This document shows positions 1-9,748 of a stretch of 64,000 nt of DNA, piece after piece; positions within the stretch are counted from its first letter, which is position 1, and each line of letters opens with the position of its first letter. Origin of the DNA: an uncultured Muribaculaceae bacterium (GTDB lineage Bacteria; Bacteroidota; Bacteroidia; Bacteroidales; Muribaculaceae); contig CAMWJS010000008.1 of NCBI GenBank assembly GCA_947174635.1, positions 1-64,000 of the forward strand, given 5' to 3'. The notes beneath the pieces were generated by a model that did not search any database, was not told the origin of the DNA, and saw nothing but the letters and a program-made list of their open reading frames with translations. The position numbers and the translations under genes were made by a program.

Positions 1-298
1 ACTTTTTTTCAATATTTTTGCAGCAAAAATGCCCGATACGCCCGCAACGCACTGATATTATACAGCTTACACAAATCAAAAAAAGTTCACTATACACATC
101 AATTTTAATCCATCAGCCAAACCATACCGCCTCATTATATTCAAAACAAATACAATGTCCACAAAACAAAACCACCATTCCGCATAATAGATGCGTAGTT
201 ATTTCTTGCCGACACCGCATACATTTCGCCGATTCCGCACATCTTTATTTGCGATTTTTTTGTAATTTTGGAGAACTAAAAAAAATATTTTTTTCAAT
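1..298. other. AT-rich intergenic region upstream of the DUF1460 gene
   Basis: No gene is supported here. Open frames in this stretch use TTG or GTG starts, have no family resemblance and are AT-rich. A TAnnTTTG box at 263-270 is the likely -7 element for the gene starting at 299; another such box at 13-20 faces the same way but no gene follows it directly. Confidence 0.5.
263..270 (+). promoter_or_regulatory. Bacteroidales -7 promoter box for the DUF1460 gene
   Basis: The sequence TAATTTTG fits the Bacteroidota -7 consensus TAnnTTTG and lies 28 bases before the ATG at 299. I see no well-placed -33 TTTG, so the call rests on one box and its position. Confidence 0.4.
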
Positions 299-1147
299 AT
301 GAAATTAAAAAATTCCATCATACTCCTCGCAGCGACGGCATGCATCACCGCGCAAGCCCAGCACATCAACTGGCACAACGAAGCCACCGACTCCGCCGAC
401 ATAAACCGACTGCTCAAAAAAGCCGTAATGATTTCCGACCCGCAACAACGGGTAGCATCCCTGGCAAAAGACTTCATCGACCTGCCTTACGTAGCAGGCA
501 CACTCGAAGCGGAAGACGAGAGACTGACCGTCAATCTTGACGAAGTCGATTGCACCACACTTATCGACAACGTGGTCACACTCGCAGTCACAGCGGGCGA
601 ACACCGCACATCGTGGCGCGACTTTGTCTACAATCTCGAACGGCTAAGATACAGAGGGGGCGAAATGAAAGGCTACCCCTCACGGCTGCACTACATCAGC
701 GACTGGATTGTCGACAACACACATCGCGGGAACTTCGAGGAAGTAACCAACCGCTGCGACCTCGCCACTTACGAAATAAAGACCATCGATTTCATGTCGG
801 CCAACCGCAACCTCTACCCCGCCCTCGCCGATTCCGCCACATTCGCCAAAATCAAAGAAGCAGAAATAGGCTACCGCAGCCACAGGTTTCCCATCATCAA
901 GACATCACGGGTAGCCAAAGCAGCCAAGACATTCCTGCGCACAGGCGACATCATCGCACTATGCACCGGCAAAAAAGGTCTCGACGTGTCGCACATGGGC
1001 ATCCTGTTCATCAACGACAAAAACATCCCCTACCTGCTCCACGCTTCATCTAAAGCCGGCAAAGTAATACTCGACACCACTCCCCTCGACCGCTACCTCA
1101 CCACCAACCGCCTGACAGGCATCCGCGTCATCCGCCTTAAGGAATAA
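299..1147 (+). CDS. DUF1460 family, secreted N-acetylmuramoyl-L-alanine amidase-like protein
   Basis: This 282-residue protein has a clear signal peptide (residues 1-20, ending in an Ala-Gln-Ala type site), so it should act in the periplasm or at the outer membrane. The mature part matches DUF1460, an NlpC/P60-like cysteine peptidase fold whose Bacteroides members cleave peptidoglycan stem peptides from muramic acid. The likely nucleophile is Cys85 in the DEVDCTTLID stretch, and His232 in DVSHMG is the likely partner. Family membership is recognised from these motifs and length; the substrate is inferred. It is a single gene with its own -7 box, followed by a terminator shared with eno, which converges on it. 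Confidence 0.8.
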   Translation: MKLKNSIILLAATACITAQAQHINWHNEATDSADINRLLKKAVMISDPQQRVASLAKDFIDLPYVAGTLEAEDERLTVNLDEVDCTTLIDNVVTLAVTAGEHRTSWRDFVYNLERLRYRGGEMKGYPSRLHYISDWIVDNTHRGNFEEVTNRCDLATYEIKTIDFMSANRNLYPALADSATFAKIKEAEIGYRSHRFPIIKTSRVAKAAKTFLRTGDIIALCTGKKGLDVSHMGILFINDKNIPYLLHASSKAGKVILDTTPLDRYLTTNRLTGIRVIRLKE

Positions 1148-1211
1148 CCCCGCCCCGAGTGCCGACAAACCGCCGGCCGGAATCCGACATTTACATAATT
1201 ATTAATACATA

Positions 1212-1245
1212 AAAAAATGGCGTACCTGACGGCACGCCATTTTTT
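1212..1245. terminator. Bidirectional terminator between the DUF1460 gene and eno
   Basis: A perfect 12-bp stem (1212-1223 with 1234-1245) has AAAAAA on one side and TTTTTT on the other, with a 10-base loop. It sits between the convergent ends of the DUF1460 gene (+) and eno (-) and can end both transcripts. Confidence 0.85.
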
Positions 1246-1265
1246 CATTATATATAACCTTATGA

Positions 1266-2588
<1,323 letters not shown>

Positions 2589-2638
2589 TTAAAAACGAGT
2601 ATTTATAAATAAAATTTGAAATCATGTTTTTCAACCAA

Positions 2639-2646
2639 CAAAGATA
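2639..2646 (-). promoter_or_regulatory. Promoter -7 box of eno
   Basis: On the minus strand this reads TATCTTTG, an exact TAnnTTTG match, 63 bases upstream of the enolase ATG. The -33 element is poor at the usual spacing. Confidence 0.6.
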
Positions 2647-2826
2647 CAACTTTTTTAAATAAAAACCCCCAATCACACAAAAAATTATCAAAAACTATAT
2701 CCCGAATGCGCTATAAAGTTTCCACCGCGCACTCCAACCTTACAGTCCACCGCACACCGGCAGCATACACACGCCAACCTTACACGTTTTTTACCTTCGC
2801 CCCTACATTCTAAAAATAAAAATACG

Positions 2827-2834
2827 TACCTTTG
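2827..2834 (+). promoter_or_regulatory. Promoter -7 box of the small secreted protein gene
   Basis: TACCTTTG matches TAnnTTTG and lies 33 bases before the ATG at 2868. This position argues that the gene starts at 2868 and not at the earlier in-frame codon at 2832, which lies inside the box. Confidence 0.6.
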
Positions 2835-2867
2835 TCACCGACAATTACAATAATAAACATCACAGCT

Positions 2868-3323
2868 ATGAAATTAAAAAGCATTATCGCAGGATTTGCA
2901 TTGCTGATGACACTCGGCGCATCAGCCCAGTACGACCTTAACGCCGCAGCCGAAGAATACAAAGCCGACGTAGAGGCATCCATCAAAAAAATGAACGGCA
3001 ACGACAAGCACAACGCCGGCCCCGAAGCATTCAAAGACTTTATCGCGAAATTCTCGACCGACGAAGCATTCATGAACGAACGCATCGCCCTCGATGCCAC
3101 AGCCCGCGAAAAATACGCCGACCTGCTCACCCCCTCCACATTCACCGCCAAACTGCCGGTAATCGCCGACAACAACGGCACCGACGACATCTACTACCAG
3201 ATATGGGACGAAATGCAATTCCACACCGTACATCTCAACTGCTGCTGGGACGGCGTGCTCGAAAACAACATCATCTTCATGAAGAAAAACGGGAAATGGT
3301 ATCTCGACTCCATCACCGAATAA
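2868..3323 (+). CDS. Small secreted protein, DUF4348-like
   Basis: The 151-residue product starts with a signal peptide (MKLKSIIAGF..., cleavage near residue 20 after ASA). The rest is a compact domain with a DEAFMNERI stretch and a C-terminal half ending in a KNGKWYLDSI strand, as in NTF2-like DUF4348 proteins of Bacteroidales. No catalytic residues can be named. The start at 2868 was chosen because it gives the signal peptide and the promoter box covers the upstream alternative. Its function is unknown; it is likely a stand-alone gene. Confidence 0.7.
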   Translation: MKLKSIIAGFALLMTLGASAQYDLNAAAEEYKADVEASIKKMNGNDKHNAGPEAFKDFIAKFSTDEAFMNERIALDATAREKYADLLTPSTFTAKLPVIADNNGTDDIYYQIWDEMQFHTVHLNCCWDGVLENNIIFMKKNGKWYLDSITE

Positions 3324-3654
3324 CACATCATACATAAAAATCCACAACAGGGAGTCATGCATCAATCAGCGTGGCTCCCTGTTGTCATCTCAACAAAATC
3401 CCACACATCCCCCACTGTTCTCCACTTAAAATCCCGGCAAAAAACGCAGGTTAAACGCCACACAAAAGTCAGCTTAGGCCGTATAGCTACCCAAAACTAT
3501 GACTGACTAATACCTGTCATAGCCATGCCGTCGCCAACAGACAAATAGCTTTTAACAAAATACAATTGCCCGAAATCACATTATTGACGCCGGGCAATTC
3601 AACTATAGTCTATATGAAGATATGCAATAAATCTTCATACAATCGCTTTATAGT
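3324..3654. other. Intergenic region with three hairpins
   Basis: No gene is visible. A hairpin at 3344-3357/3372-3385 (one mismatch) follows the secreted-protein gene but lacks a T-run on the plus strand. Two further hairpins at 3564-3599 and 3613-3639 lie just beyond the end of the minus-strand genes. Confidence 0.5.
3564..3599 (-). terminator. Likely terminator of the 5390-3655 minus-strand genes
   Basis: A perfect 9-bp stem (AATTGCCCG at 3564-3572 with CGGGCAATT at 3591-3599) lies about 60 bases past the stop at 3655. On the minus strand it is followed by GTATTTTGTT. A second 9-bp hairpin (3613-3621/3631-3639) lies between the stop and this one. Confidence 0.5.
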
Positions 3655-4311
3655 TTAGTTCTGTGTGAATGTCATATCCTCAATCACAAGGGTCTGCTTG
3701 CCAAATGTATAGAATCCAATTCCGGAGAAATCAAGCGGCATATATTTTACCTTCAGGATTTCCATGCCATCAACGTAGAATGAAAGAACATCGCCATCAC
3801 ATACAAGCTTCCACTCCTGATCGAGTTTCTTTTTGTTCGGCCACTTAACACCCTGCATGATGTTACCGACTACGCGATTGTCAACGTAGCGAGTAAAGTT
3901 CACCATTTCGTCATTGAAGTTGAAACAGTAGAAATTGCCGCCGTCTTTATAGTTGAAAACGAAGCCACATACACGATCATTGGCCAGCTTGTCAATTTTT
4001 ACATTCGCAATCACCTCGAAAGGTTTCTTTACGTCAAGAGGGGCATAGCAGTGTGTTTCAAAGAAGGTGTTCTCCCCGACTTTTGTCGCTACTCCTGAAA
4101 GGCCAGAAAGAATAGCTCCCGCTGCCTTGTTTTCTCCTTTGGACTTGATTGTCATCACGCCCTTATCGATTACTGCCGAACCTTTGTTGCTTTCGAAAGC
4201 ACACTCAGTCCAGCCCAGTGAGTTTGCATCGAATGTATCGACGAAACTCTGCGCGAATGATGCCGCTGATACAGCGGCCATCATACACAATGAAAGAAAT
4301 GTTCTTTTCAT
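3655..4311 (-). CDS. Secreted concanavalin-like (DUF1080/LamG-type) beta-sandwich protein
   Basis: The 218-residue product has a signal peptide (cut near residue 20, ASFAQ) and a mature part that reads like a single jelly-roll domain: it starts with a SFVDTFDAN strand, has FVFNYKDGGNFYCFNF in the middle, and ends with a FYTFGKQTLVIEDMTF strand. This pattern is typical of DUF1080 (3-keto-disaccharide hydrolase-like) and LamG sugar-binding folds, but I see no complete active site, so binding is as likely as hydrolysis. It is the last of three genes with tight spacing (20 bases after the 4332 gene). Confidence 0.6.
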   Translation of the reverse strand: MKRTFLSLCMMAAVSAASFAQSFVDTFDANSLGWTECAFESNKGSAVIDKGVMTIKSKGENKAAGAILSGLSGVATKVGENTFFETHCYAPLDVKKPFEVIANVKIDKLANDRVCGFVFNYKDGGNFYCFNFNDEMVNFTRYVDNRVVGNIMQGVKWPNKKKLDQEWKLVCDGDVLSFYVDGMEILKVKYMPLDFSGIGFYTFGKQTLVIEDMTFTQN

Positions 4312-4331
4312 GAGTTGGTTTATTTATGTTA

Positions 4332-5039
4332 TTAGATGCTACTTGCTTTCCCAATACGAGTTTGCAACTCTTCTACCATCGGCTCCAATTCCTTTGGCAG
4401 TCTGTCAACTTCATCAAATTCTCCGTGACGAGCCTGCATTGCACCAGCTACCTCTGAGGATATTTTAATCTGGAATGCGACTCTTTCAGGAGTCGTCACA
4501 TCCCTAACTGTCACGCGATTGCGGAGTTGCTTCTCCGACATATTGAATGTCTTGTATTTCCATGGTGTCTGGAGGTAGCCGCCGTGAAAATCAGTTGTTT
4601 CAATTTCGGGGAAATAGTTGAGTAGAATTTGATGGAGGAGTTTCCATGCGGCCTCACTATTGACTTTGCCCTCTCCGTCAATTGAATAGTACTGAGGGTC
4701 AAGGGTGATTGTCATATACTTATTTACAAGGCCGGAGGAAGCAGAACCACGATAAAACCCATCCTGCATAAGATTGAATGAAAGGGAATTTCGTTCATCT
4801 CCTCCATAGAACTTTGAGTTCGCAGTAGTATATTCATTGCACTCTACGCGAATTATTGCAACTTGGTTCTTCTTGGGAGGGCGAGTAAATTCTCCATAAC
4901 CGTAGCCAATAAGGTTATTGTCTACATAAATTGCTGCTTCCTGCGGTTGAACCGAGACTTTTATGACCTTGGCCTTTTTCTCCGCGTGTAATGAGAATCC
5001 GACCATTATGGCCACTAAAAGTAATAGATACTTTTTCAT
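4332..5039 (-). CDS. Secreted PEGA-like domain protein
   Basis: The 235-residue product has a signal peptide (residues 1-19, HAE). Residues about 25-75 resemble a PEGA domain: KVSVQPQEAAIYVDNNLIGYG followed by a proline and a strand ending in VECNEY. The rest has no family I recognise; it includes a LLHQILLNYFPEIETTDF stretch and a TPWKYKTF motif found in proteins that bind or process cell-surface material, but no catalytic residues can be assigned. It lies 3 bases downstream of the lipoprotein gene at 5043 and 20 bases upstream of 3655, so the three are likely one transcript. Confidence 0.6.
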   Translation of the reverse strand: MKKYLLLLVAIMVGFSLHAEKKAKVIKVSVQPQEAAIYVDNNLIGYGYGEFTRPPKKNQVAIIRVECNEYTTANSKFYGGDERNSLSFNLMQDGFYRGSASSGLVNKYMTITLDPQYYSIDGEGKVNSEAAWKLLHQILLNYFPEIETTDFHGGYLQTPWKYKTFNMSEKQLRNRVTVRDVTTPERVAFQIKISSEVAGAMQARHGEFDEVDRLPKELEPMVEELQTRIGKASSI

Positions 5040-5042
5040 TGA

Positions 5043-5390
5043 CTAAAATGGTTTACTTGAATATTTATAGTTTTTGGGAATTTGCAATTCTATAAGTGCC
5101 CCTTTTCTATCCTTCACATTAATGCGACGACGATACACCTCAATGCCATTCTCTCGACATGAAACCTCAATGTATTGACGCCCTTTAGGGACAGTATAAT
5201 AGACTAAATCTCTACCAAGATATTCGTCATCGACGTAAATCTCAATTTGACGTTCCTGGCATGTTAATCCGATAGTCTTTGTTGACGAGCACGAGGACAC
5301 ACCAATAGACGCAACGCATAGTAATACAACAGCAATTGCGGCATTGAAAAATTTAGAAGCAATCTTAAATGATTGATATATGCAGTTCAC
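5043..5390 (-). CDS. Small PEGA-like lipoprotein
   Basis: The 115-residue product has a hydrophobic leader and a lipobox-like SIGVSSC near residue 34, so it is probably lipid-anchored. The mature part (ERQIEIYVDDEYLGRDLVYYTVPKG...) is a single PEGA-like beta domain and resembles the N-terminal domain of its neighbour at 4332. The start is GTG at 5390; no in-frame ATG precedes the leader. Its role is unknown; two adjacent proteins with the same small domain suggest a shared surface structure. Confidence 0.6.
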   Translation of the reverse strand: MNCIYQSFKIASKFFNAAIAVVLLCVASIGVSSCSSTKTIGLTCQERQIEIYVDDEYLGRDLVYYTVPKGRQYIEVSCRENGIEVYRRRINVKDRKGALIELQIPKNYKYSSKPF

Positions 5391-5877
5391 AAAACATGTT
5401 GATGCGCCAGCGGCTCACAGTTCTGACTATTCAACAAAAAAAGCGTGAGAGCCATACCGTTGCTCGTTCCACAAACGGAGGCTCTGGTATTGCCCATCTT
5501 CGTTGAACGAGCAAACTTGCAGAAGCCTCACGCAGAATATGTGTAAAATCACCAATGTCCTAACACTCTCGCGCTTGACGTTGATGGAGTATACATATCC
5601 ACAAGGCATCTACTGTTTGCTGCATTCCTGACGAAGATTGAAAATTTACCAGATTTCCGTTTGTCAAGAAAGAGCGTCAAGTAAACGCTTTTCATTATGT
5701 CTGCATCCCGCCGCTCGAACCCCCACCGGGCTTCTGCATAACGGTCTACGCCCTCAAAGTTAAAAAAAATTTTTTAGATTACAATGGAATTTTAAAAAAA
5801 CTAAAATTATTAAATAATTTATATATATTTGCAACAAGACATCCATTCTTGTATACCCACATAACTGAAACAAAGCA
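5391..5877. other. 487-base intergenic region with nested inverted repeats
   Basis: No gene is supported. Between about 5441 and 5535 two inverted repeats are nested: GCGTGAG (5443-5449) with CTCACGC (5527-5533), and TTGCTCGTTC (5460-5469) with GAACGAGCAA (5505-5514). Short broken frames occur on both strands. A TATATTTG box at 5824-5831 serves the next gene. Confidence 0.5.
5824..5831 (+). promoter_or_regulatory. Promoter -7 box of the WG-repeat protein gene
   Basis: TATATTTG matches TAnnTTTG and lies 46 bases upstream of the ATG at 5878, in a very AT-rich stretch. No clear -33 element is seen. Confidence 0.5.
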
Positions 5878-6996
5878 ATGAACCACCATGACAACACATT
5901 CCGGCACATTCTTATATCCGCAATCATTGCGTTGCCTGCAATGATATTTGCACAAAACCACCCACCCGCAGCATCAACTCCCGATATAACTGATTTTTAC
6001 AAACAATACATACTGTTGCAATCCGCAGAAAAACCCTCGACAGCCAGAATTGACAGCCTTCTCAGGCAATATTGCACCGATTCACTGATACACAATATAA
6101 AATCGGGAAAATATGATTACGATATTATCCTGCAAGCACAAGACTGCGACTCGACATGGGCGCAATATGTATTCCCGGCCGACAACGACCGCGACGGCAT
6201 CTATTACACCGACCCGAATGCAAAGATCCATGCCAGCATCAGCGTGCAACGTAATGCCGAAGGCAAAATCAAAGATGTCACATTGTGCGAGGTTCTCGAT
6301 ATACGATACCGCAAAAGCATCGACCATAAAATGTTTATGTTCGACGGCCAAAACATCGGCAAATCCGACCTATGGCGCAAAAAAAAGATTATTGCCAAAT
6401 ACATCGCCTGCGGAAAAGACATAAACAACGGCACACGCGACAGCCGGGTCATTAAAGAGATCACCGGAAACGACCCGCTTACAGCCATCCAATTCACATA
6501 TCTTGAAAACAACATCGACTACGGAGACTTCTATTTCACATTAAAAAATGATATAGCCGACAGAATATGCAATCTTGCACCCGGCACAATCCTTTCCCTT
6601 GGCATAACATTCTACAACAGCGTGCCCGGCTACCATTACATTGTGCCATACGCCATTGTCGACAGTGCAGAAATACTACGCCAGCCATCAGAGCTCGACA
6701 GTCTGCTCTGGAGCACCGAAGGATACCGCATCTTTCAATACGACAACGGCGACGACTACCTGTCCAACGGCCTGCTCCGCATTATAGACAAAGACAACTT
6801 CGTAGGCTATGCCACAGAAAACGGAGAGGTCGCCATTGCCCCAAGATTTGCATTCGGCTACCCGTTTGAACACGGAAAAGCCAAAGTCACCGATTCCGGA
6901 GAACTGAAACCCGTAGCCGGAAGTAACGGAGAATACCACTACTGGCACAGCGACAATTGGTACTGGATAGACAAAACCGGAAAAAGAATAGAATAA
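5878..6996 (+). CDS. Secreted protein with C-terminal WG-like repeats
   Basis: The 372-residue product has an N-terminal hydrophobic leader (ISAIIALPAMIFA, ending near residue 25). Residues 30-270 form a domain I do not recognise, with evenly spread Tyr and Asp. From about residue 295 the sequence looks like two WG-type repeats: GLLRIIDKDNFVGYATENGEVAIAP, then a WYWIDKTGKRIE end. WG repeats are short beta modules common in Bacteroidales secreted proteins; their ligands are mostly unknown. It is a single gene with its own promoter. Confidence 0.6.
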   Translation: MNHHDNTFRHILISAIIALPAMIFAQNHPPAASTPDITDFYKQYILLQSAEKPSTARIDSLLRQYCTDSLIHNIKSGKYDYDIILQAQDCDSTWAQYVFPADNDRDGIYYTDPNAKIHASISVQRNAEGKIKDVTLCEVLDIRYRKSIDHKMFMFDGQNIGKSDLWRKKKIIAKYIACGKDINNGTRDSRVIKEITGNDPLTAIQFTYLENNIDYGDFYFTLKNDIADRICNLAPGTILSLGITFYNSVPGYHYIVPYAIVDSAEILRQPSELDSLLWSTEGYRIFQYDNGDDYLSNGLLRIIDKDNFVGYATENGEVAIAPRFAFGYPFEHGKAKVTDSGELKPVAGSNGEYHYWHSDNWYWIDKTGKRIE

Positions 6997-7433
6997 ATCC
7001 TCTTACTCTGTTAATCTCACCCAAGCCGAAATAACAGTACATAGCAATATAATAATTTCCGGCTTTACCTTGAAGGTAATGCTGCACTTCATATTGTTGG
7101 GACGCACGGCTCGTGCGTCCGGAATTAGTGCCTGATAATCAAGAAATTGACAGACACACGAGCCGTGCAACCCAACTTCTTGAGGCATTCCTCTGAGTTC
7201 TTCAACACCCTCACAGCAATATTAAACTGAGACTGTAATATGGTAACCATCAAGTCGGTATTTTTCGGATGGTTACGTATATCGCTCGGATGCTGAGCCA
7301 TAACGATGCGATTGTTTTCATTCAGATTAAACATTGCATTTTTTCTGCAAAATTCGCAATCAATAACGCTTATCAAAAGTCGACCTTTTTCAGATGGTTA
7401 CTATTTTCGGATGGTTACTTCTGACAACAAAAA
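6997..7433. other. Intergenic region with palindromes and short direct repeats
   Basis: No convincing gene. A perfect 9-bp hairpin lies at 7100-7108/7112-7120, and its core (GCACGGCTCGTG, 7104-7115) recurs inverted at 7157-7168. The motif TTTTC(G/A)GATGGTTAC occurs three times, at 7261-7276, 7386-7401 and 7404-7418. An 83-codon minus-strand frame (7125-7376) has no recognisable relative. Confidence 0.45.
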
Positions 7434-7459
7434 AGAGGATGACGCAAGCGTCATCCTCT
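7434..7459 (-). terminator. Terminator of the ribosomal protein operon
   Basis: On the minus strand an 11-bp perfect stem with a CTTG loop is followed by TTTTTTGTTG. It lies 24 bases past the rplQ stop, the end of the ribosomal run. Confidence 0.92.
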
Positions 7460-7483
7460 CTATAGTAAAATCCGAAATTCAGA

Positions 7484-7966
7484 TTATTCTGCTGCGGGAG
7501 CTTCGGGAGCCTCTGCTGCAGGAGCTTCAGCTGCGGGAGCAGAAGCCGACTTGCGGCTGCGGCGGGTACGGCTCTTCTTGGCAGCACCTTTATCCTTAAG
7601 CATGTTTTCGTTGTAGTCAACGAGCTCGATGAAGCAAGTCTTGGCATTGTCACCAAGACGGTTACCGGTCTTGAGAATACGGGTGTAGCCACCGGGACGG
7701 TCAGAAATCTTCTGAGAGATTTCACGGAAAAGCTCAGTGACAGCTTCCTTGTTCTGAAGATGGCTGAAAACAAGACGGCGGTTGGCAGTTGTATCCTCCT
7801 TCGCGCGGTTGATAAGCGGTTCGGCATATACACGGAGAGCCTTAGCCTTGGCCAGAGTAGTGAAGATGCGCTTGTGCATAATCAGCGATATAGTCATATT
7901 GGCCAGAAGGGCAGCGCGGTGAGAGTGTGTACGACCGAGGTGGTTGAATTTTTTATTATGTCTCAT
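7484..7966 (-). CDS. rplQ: 50S ribosomal protein L17 (bL17)
   Basis: The N-terminal 120 residues are a normal bL17 ([24 protein letters not shown], then [10 protein letters not shown]). It binds 23S rRNA in the large subunit. The protein is 160 residues against about 127 in E. coli: a C-terminal tail from about residue 125 is rich in Arg/Lys and then Ala/Pro/Glu (repeated APAAE), a common Bacteroidota extension. It is the last gene of the alpha operon, 5 bases after rpoA, and precedes a strong terminator. Confidence 0.97.
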   Translation of the reverse strand: MRHNKKFNHLGRTHSHRAALLANMTISLIMHKRIFTTLAKAKALRVYAEPLINRAKEDTTANRRLVFSHLQNKEAVTELFREISQKISDRPGGYTRILKTGNRLGDNAKTCFIELVDYNENMLKDKGAAKKSRTRRSRKSASAPAAEAPAAEAPEAPAAE

Positions 7967-7971
7967 CGTTG

Positions 7972-8964
7972 TTATTCTTTATCTAATTTATATTTTGAAA
8001 TATCCATTCCGAACGAGAGGTTCAAATTCGCAAGGAGCTCATCAAGCTCAGTAAGCGACTTCTTACCGAAGTTACGGAATTTAAGCAGGTCGGTTTTGTT
8101 AAACACGACAAGCTCCCCGAGGGTCTCCACCTCGGCGCTCTTCAAGCAGTTGAGGGCACGGACTGAAAGTTCCATATCGACAAGCTTCGATTTAAGAAGC
8201 TGACGCATGTGCAGCACTTCCTCGTCAAATTCCTCGTTGCCTTCGCTTTCAGGAGCCTCGATTGTGATTTTCTCGTCAGAGAAAAGCATCAGGTGATAGA
8301 TAAGAATCTTCGAAGCATCCTTCAGCGCATCCTTCGGAAGGATAGAGCCGTTGGTAGTGATTTCTATAATAAGTTTCTCGTAGTCGGTCTTCTGATCCAC
8401 ACGGAAGTTTTCTACCGTGTACTTTACATTCTTTATCGGAGTGTAAATAGAGTCGATGGCGATGACATTGATATCATCGGTCGGGAGCTGGTTCTCCTCT
8501 GCGGGAACCCAGCCGCGACCCTTGTTTACAGTCAGTTCAATCTGGAATGAAGCAGTAGAATCCAGGTGACAGATTACGAGATCCGGATTGAGGACCTCAA
8601 ACCCGGTCAAGGCTTTACCTATGTCTCCGGCTTTGAATTCCTCTACACCCGACACTGAGATGGTGACCTTTTCAAATTCGGTCTCCTCCACTGTCTGTTT
8701 GAGGTCAACCTTCTTGAGATTAAGGATAATGTTTGTCACATCCTCCTTTACTCCGGGAATAGTATCAAACTCGTGTTTAACGCCATCAATCTTGATTGAC
8801 GAGATCGCATATCCTTCCAAAGAAGAAAGCAACACTCGGCGAAGCGCGTTACCTACAGTGATACCATAGCCGGGTTCCAAAGGTTTGAACTCAAATTTCC
8901 CATAAAAGTTGTCTGCTTCGAGCATCAACACTTTATCGGGCTTTTGGAATGCTAATATAGCCAT
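7972..8964 (-). CDS. rpoA: RNA polymerase alpha subunit
   Basis: The 330-residue product has both alpha domains: an N-terminal assembly domain ([20 protein letters not shown] near residues 33-52) and a C-terminal DNA-contact domain with helix-hairpin-helix sequence ([22 protein letters not shown], about 245-266), joined by an acidic linker rich in Glu. It dimerises to start assembly of RNA polymerase. Position between rpsD and rplQ is the standard alpha-operon order. Confidence 0.98.
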   Translation of the reverse strand: MAILAFQKPDKVLMLEADNFYGKFEFKPLEPGYGITVGNALRRVLLSSLEGYAISSIKIDGVKHEFDTIPGVKEDVTNIILNLKKVDLKQTVEETEFEKVTISVSGVEEFKAGDIGKALTGFEVLNPDLVICHLDSTASFQIELTVNKGRGWVPAEENQLPTDDINVIAIDSIYTPIKNVKYTVENFRVDQKTDYEKLIIEITTNGSILPKDALKDASKILIYHLMLFSDEKITIEAPESEGNEEFDEEVLHMRQLLKSKLVDMELSVRALNCLKSAEVETLGELVVFNKTDLLKFRNFGKKSLTELDELLANLNLSFGMDISKYKLDKE

Positions 8965-8983
8965 GGATTCAACTTATTATATA

Positions 8984-9592
8984 TTATGATTTAGAATACA
9001 ACTCGACGATCAACTGCTCCTTGATATTTTCAGGAATATCTTCGCGGGCAGGAACATGAAGGAATTTGCCTGACTTGGTAGCCTCGTCCCATTCAATCCA
9101 GGGATACTTGCTGTGGTTAAAGCCGCTGAGCGTGTCGGCAATTACTTCAAGTGATTTCGATTTTTCGCGCACACCGATTACATCGCCGGGCAACACCTGG
9201 TATGAAGCGATGTTCACTACCTGGCCGTTGACTACAATGTGACGGTGGAGCACAAGCTGACGGGCTGCGGCACGCGTAGGAGCGATGCCCAGACGGTATA
9301 CCACGTTGTCAAGACGCGATTCGAGCAACTGGAGAAGGATTTCACCGGTGATACCCTTCATGCGCGAAGCCTTGTCAAAGAGGTTGCGGAACTGACGCTC
9401 CAGCACACCGTAAGTATATTTGGCTTTCTGCTTCTCACGGAGCTGAGTGCCATACTCTGAAGTTTTGCGGCGACGGTTCTGTCCATGCTGTCCGGGGGGG
9501 AAGTTGCGACGCTGAAGCACTTTGTCCTCTCCGAAAATGGGCTCGCCAAATTTACGTGCGATTTTGGTCTTCGGACCTGTATATCTTGCCAT
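8984..9592 (-). CDS. rpsD: 30S ribosomal protein S4 (uS4)
   Basis: The 202-residue product is a zinc-free uS4: the N-terminus [18 protein letters not shown] lacks the CxxC pairs of the zinc form. The S4 RNA-binding domain spans about residues 90-155 ([23 protein letters not shown]). uS4 nucleates assembly of the 30S 5' domain and in other bacteria represses its own operon. The 156-base untranslated spacer upstream is unusually long for this run and may be an S4-binding leader. Confidence 0.98.
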   Translation of the reverse strand: MARYTGPKTKIARKFGEPIFGEDKVLQRRNFPPGQHGQNRRRKTSEYGTQLREKQKAKYTYGVLERQFRNLFDKASRMKGITGEILLQLLESRLDNVVYRLGIAPTRAAARQLVLHRHIVVNGQVVNIASYQVLPGDVIGVREKSKSLEVIADTLSGFNHSKYPWIEWDEATKSGKFLHVPAREDIPENIKEQLIVELYSKS

Positions 9593-9748
9593 TTTATTCT
9601 GATTTTTTCTTGACCTGCGACAGTTTCGGTCAGCCTCGTGCAGCCGCGACTATAGAGAGGTGATAAATTATAGTCTATTCACTTGGCCTGACTCCCTGTG
9701 CCGGTCGTTCTGTTGATAAGTATTTTACTCTAAAATTTCTCTCTGAGA
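9593..9748 (-). promoter_or_regulatory. Structured spacer before rpsD, candidate S4-responsive leader
   Basis: On the minus strand the spacer contains a 7-bp perfect stem (GACTATA/TATAGTC, plus positions 9648-9654 and 9669-9675) enclosed by complementary segments GTCAGGCC and GGCTGAC. Most spacers in the operon are under 25 bases. Autoregulation by S4 is established in E. coli and Bacillus; its presence here is inferred from the gap and the folding potential. Confidence 0.4.

Noticed and set aside
18-302. 94-codon plus-strand frame before the DUF1460 gene
   Set aside because: It starts with TTG, is AT-rich, has no recognisable motifs and spans the promoter of the real gene.
5427-5609. 60-codon minus-strand frame
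   Set aside because: It coincides with the nested inverted repeats, uses no convincing start and has no recognised family.
5700-5760. GGTTCGAGC on the minus strand, looking like a tRNA T-loop
   Set aside because: The flanking bases do not form a T stem or acceptor stem, and no anticodon arm is present.
7125-7376. 83-codon minus-strand frame downstream of rplQ
   Set aside because: It crosses the direct repeats and one of the palindrome arms and shows no family resemblance; a decayed fragment is possible but unsupported.
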